Shown here one piece after another: positions 60,415-64,000 of a stretch of DNA of 64,000 nt; position 1 is the stretch's first letter, and each line of letters starts with the position of its first letter. Where the stretch lies: positions 16,806,747 through 16,870,746 of the forward strand of contig NC_134883.1 of the NCBI RefSeq assembly GCF_041734735.1. Reading direction: 5' to 3'. A program made the translations under genes and the position numbers. Below the pieces are notes generated by a model, which worked only from the letters and a program-made list of their open reading frames with translations, was not told the DNA's origin and searched no databases. This stretch comes from Babylonia areolata. Lineage: Eukaryota > Mollusca > Gastropoda > Neogastropoda > Buccinidae.

Positions 60415-63344
60415 CTGTGGCCACAGTCAGCACAGGCAGACTCTTATAGCTGGGGTCACAGTCACCACAGGACACAGGGGGTAGGCTGTTATAGCTGGGG
60501 TCACAGTCACCACACGACAGAGAGGCACACTCTTATAGCTGGGGTCACAGTCACCACACGACAGAGGCACACTGTTATATCTGGGGTCACAGTCACCACT
60601 GGATACAGGGGTAGGCTGTTATATCTGGGGTCACAGTCACCACAGGACACTGGGAGGTAGGCTGTTATATCTGGGGTCACAGTCACCACAGGACACTGGG
60701 AGGTAGGCTGTTATATCTGGGGTCACAGTCACCACAGGACACTGGGAGGTAGGCTGTTATAGCTGACGTCACAGTCACCACAGGACACTGGGAGGTAGGC
60801 TGTTATAGCTGAGGTCAGTCACCACAGGACACTGGAAGGTAGGCTGTTATAGCTGAGGTCACAGTCATCACAGGACACTGGGAGGTAGGCTGTTATAGCT
60901 GAGGTCACAGTCACCACAGGACACAGGGAGGTAGGCTGTTATAGCTGGGGTCACAGTCACCACAAGACACGGGGAGGTAGGCTGTTATAGCTGGGGTCAC
61001 AGTCACCACAAGACACGGGGAGGTAGGCTGTTATAGCTGGGGTAAATCACCACAGGACACAGGGAGGCAGGCTGTAAAAGCTGGGGTCAGTCACCACAGG
61101 ACACAGGGAGGTAGGCTGTTATAGCTGGGGTAAATCACCACAGGACACAGGGAGGTAGGCTGTAAAAGCTGGGGTCACAGTCACCACAGGACACAGGGAA
61201 GCAGGCTGTTATAGCTGGGGTAAGTCACCACAGGACACAGGGAGGTAGGCTGTTATATCTGGGGTCAGTCACCACAGGATACAGAGGTAGGCTGTTATAG
61301 CTGGGGTAAGTCATTACAAGGCACAGTGGGCGGGGCTTGAGTCACTGGGATGTACCCTGAGGTCTCCTTCCCTGCTGAACACAGTGGGAGATGTATCAGC
61401 ACAGTGTCAGTACTGAGGATTTAGAGACAAAGACAGCTGGGCCTTTAGAGACAAAGGCGGCTGAGGCTGCAGAAACAAAGACAGCTGAGGCCATAGAGAC
61501 AATGACATCTGAAACTGCAGAAACAGAGACAGCTGAGGCTGCAGAAACAAAGACATCTGAAGCTGCAGAAACAAAGACAGCTGAGGCAGCACTGAAGAAA
61601 AGACAGCTTAAGCCACAGAGAGCAAAGACGATTAAGGCTGCAGAGAGCAAATAAAAAGACAGCTGATGCCAAAGAAACAAAGACAGCTGAGGCAATGAAA
61701 AAAGACAGCTGAGGCCACAGAGAGCAGACGACTGTGGTCACCATGTACTGCTGGCAGTTTGCGTGATGTAGATGACATAGACGAGTGCACCTGGTTTAAA
61801 GTTGATAACATACAGTTCCTGCGATGTTGGCACACTGTGACACAGACACTTCCATTGTCACAGACACTTCCTGTAATGTTGACACATTGTGACACAGACA
61901 CTTCCTGTGATGTTGACACACTTTGACACAGACACTTCCTGTGGTGTTCACACTGGTAAAATAGAAACTTCCTGTGTGTTGACATTGGTGTCACAGACAC
62001 TATCTGTAATGAACACTGGTGGCAGACACTTCCTGTGATGCTGACACTGGTGACACAGACACTTCCTGTGATTTTGCCACAGGTGACACAGGCAGTTCCT
62101 GTGATGCTGACACTGGTGACACAGATACTTCCTGTGATGTTGACACATTGTGACAGACACTTCCTGTGATGTTGAAACACTGTGGCACAGTTCCTGTGAT
62201 GTTGACTCATTGTGACACAGACACTTTCTGTGATGTTCACATTGGTGACAAAGACACTTCCTGTAATGGTGACACCGGTGATATAGTTCTTGTGATGCTG
62301 ACACATTGCGACACAGAGTTCCTGTGACGTTGAAACACTGTGATGGAGACACCTCCTGTGATGTTGACACTGGTGACACAGACAGTTCCTGTGGTGTTGA
62401 AACTGGTAGCAAAGACATTTCCTGTGATGTTGACACATTGTGACAAACACTTCCAGTGATGCTGACACTGGTGACAGACACTTCCTGTGATGCTGACACA
62501 TTGTGACACAGATACACCCAATGATGTTGACACAGTGTGACACAGATATACCCTATGATGTTGACACAGTGTGACACAGACACTTCCTGTGATGGTGACA
62601 TTGGTGATACTGACACGTCCAGTGATATTGACACATTGTGACACAGATACACCTGTGATGTTGACACTGATGCTGACACTGGTGACACTGACACGTCCAG
62701 TGATGTTGACACATTGTGACACAGATACACCCTATGATGTTGACACTGGTGACACAGACACTTCCTGTGATGTTGACACTAGTGACACAGACACGTCCAG
62801 TGATGTTGACACTGGTGACAGACACGTCCAGTGATGCTGACACATGGTGACACAGATACACCCAATGATGTTGACACTGGTGACATAGACATTTCCAGTG
62901 ATGCTGACACTGGTGACACAGACACTTCCTGTGATGCTGACACATTGTGACACATACTTTGTGTGATGTTGACACGCTGTGACACACACACTCCCTGTGA
63001 TGTTGACACTGGTGACCCAGAAACTTTCAGTAATGTTATACACTGGTGACAGACATTTCCCGAGGTGGCCGGGTTGAGGGATATGATGTTTGAAGAGGGG
63101 ATCGATCGTTGATTACCACAGTTTGATTCGTTAACCGCCCAAACAACTGTCTCCTTTTGAGTTGAACAAGAGTGTCTTCTGCGGACTGGCAAGACTGCGT
63201 TTCAAACGGCGGTTTTGCTGAGATGACAGTACGATAGGTAACAGACTTGTCCGGACGGGAATAGCTGTTCCAGTTGACTGTGGAAAGGGCAGCAAGGGAC
63301 ACTCCCTGTGGAGGACTGAGGCCCGGCACTGGAGGGGAGCACAC
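60360..63344 (-). CDS. Gene C: 3' end of an unrecognised gene (two predicted exons)
   Basis: Minus strand, entering from the right edge. Predicted exon 63055-63344 (acceptor GGACCCAG, donor GTCTGT) encodes VCSPPVPGLSPPQGVSLAAL, then RPDKSVTYRTVISAKPPF and ending RPPRE, a Ser/Pro-rich polar segment. Predicted last exon 60360-60414 (acceptor GGCCACAG) joins in phase 2 and gives IFNITPPLTSRQFNVPSQ and a stop. The join is supported by phase, and because the arrays on both sides repeat these junctions as in genes A and B. No domain is recognised. It could be the tail of a third cyclase paralogue (compare KSVTYRTVISAK with [12 protein letters not shown] in gene B), but that is weak. Confidence 0.4.
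60415..61320 (-). repeat. 46-bp minisatellite at the predicted gene C acceptor
   Basis: About 20 units; minus strand CTGTGACCCCAGATATAACA GCCTACCTCCCAGTGTCCTG TGGTGA, resembling the predicted junction CTGTGGCCACAG-ATTTAACA. Confidence 0.88.
61420..61735. repeat. Degenerate 24-30-bp repeat with open frame
   Basis: Units GCAGAAACAAAGACAGCTGA GGCT; plus strand reads ETKTAEAA repeats, minus strand LSLFLQP repeats. Lies in the predicted gene C intron; not judged coding. Confidence 0.75.
61830..63050 (-). repeat. 33-bp minisatellite at the predicted gene C donor
   Basis: About 36 units; minus strand AGGAAGTGTCTGTGTCACCA GTGTCAACATCAC. The predicted boundary is GGGAAAT-GTCTGTCACCAGTG, so units copy exon end and donor. 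Confidence 0.92.
63055..63344 (-). CDS. Gene C penultimate exon (predicted)
   Basis: 290 nt open in one minus frame with non-repetitive composition, unlike the surroundings. The donor AT-GTCTGTCACC is copied in the 33-bp units that follow. Confidence 0.4.
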
Positions 63345-63720
63345 CTGGGTCCACAGAACACAGCATGGCACCACCATCAGTAACATGTCTGTATGGTACA
63401 GTGCCGCGTGCACATCACGTCACACCACACATAAACACATCGTCGCTGACTGCGTCAGCACAAAGAATCCCGGTGCGTGCGTATGCGTATGTGTGTGTGT
63501 TCGTTGTGAACTTTCACATTGCCGTTTTCCTTGGAAATACCTTGCCTGTGGACACCAAATAAAAATAGAATGAAGCAGATAAGGGCCTGTAAGGCTAAAA
63601 GTCCGGATTACAAGTGCATATGTAGTGCATGTTACAGTTAACGGTGAAGAACTCAAAACCGCAGGCAAGTAAATCTTTTACATTAGAAAGACGTTGGTGA
63701 AGATTGTACACAGAACAAGG
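63345..63720. other. Predicted gene C intron with repeat fragment
   Basis: 63490-63580 matches the 2073-2650 element (ACTTTCACATTGCCGTTTTC). No further exon identified. Confidence 0.5.
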
Positions 63721-64000
63721 AGCCATTTCCGACACAGACCGTGAGAAGAGACTGTACGATAAAGACACAGCGAGAGAAGAGCAGCTGACAGAGACACAGA
63801 CAGGGAGAAGAGAAACAGGTTGACAAAGACACAAACAGGAAGAAGAGAGACTGACAGAGACACAGAAGGGAGAAGAAAGTTTGACTAAGACACAGAAGGG
63901 AGAAGAAAGGTTGACACAGACACAAACAGGAAGACGAGAGATTGACAGAAACACAGACAGGGAGAAGAGAGGTTGACAGAGACACACAAAGGGAGAAGAG
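63720..64000. repeat. About 35-bp purine-rich minisatellite, running off the edge
   Basis: Units GGGAGAAGAGAGGTTGACAG AGACACAGACA, about eight copies. Confidence 0.85.

Noticed and set aside
61391-61654. Glu/Thr/Ala-rich 87-codon protein
   Set aside because: Translation of a short tandem repeat inside a predicted intron, on the strand opposite to gene C; no other coding signal.

Overview
The window is animal nuclear DNA, most likely from a gastropod or other lophotrochozoan. The signs are short exons with GT-AG introns, very abundant (TG)n tracts and minisatellites, several tRNA-derived SINE families, and many decayed LINEs. There are no bacterial genes, rRNA genes or functional tRNA genes.

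The core is a divergent pair of paralogous haem-NO-binding (H-NOX) cyclase genes of the soluble guanylate cyclase beta/beta2 type. Gene A (minus strand) starts at 16233 and runs out of the left edge. Eight exons are visible: the H-NOX domain and the first part of the HNOBA/PAS region. Gene B (plus strand) starts at 16895. Its 15 exons (2,943 coding nt, 980 aa) end at 45457 and cover H-NOX, HNOBA, a signalling coiled coil, the class III cyclase domain and a long tail ending in a CaaX box. In both genes a one-codon first coding exon (ATG followed by GTAAGT) leads into exons of equal length and phase (74, 101, 184, then 77 or 74, 116, 128 or 137, 251 nt). The 661 bp between the two start codons holds two perfect TGACGTCA palindromes.

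The paralogues have diverged at key residues. Gene A keeps the proximal haem histidine (His105); gene B has Tyr105. Gene B also has Ser at a metal-aspartate position and an adenylyl-cyclase-like Asp where guanylyl cyclases have Cys. It may be a neofunctionalised or catalytically partial subunit.

The introns are unusual. Most minisatellites begin at, or repeat, an exon-intron boundary, which makes arrays of decoy splice sites. In the clearest case (41.3-42.75 kb), 36-bp units copy the acceptor and first codons of exon 14, and the last units read in frame into that exon. The same logic predicts a third gene (C, minus strand, 60.36-63.34 kb).

Other DNA: 0-15 kb is gene A introns with large arrays; 17-45 kb is gene B; 45.66-58.06 kb is a block of LINEs and SINEs that appears to split the 3' UTR repeat of gene B; 58.6-64 kb holds LINE remnants, gene C exons and their arrays. 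LINE remnants include L1/Tx1-like, CR1/Jockey-like, RTE-like (with a C2H2 finger) and an RNase H-bearing I-like piece.
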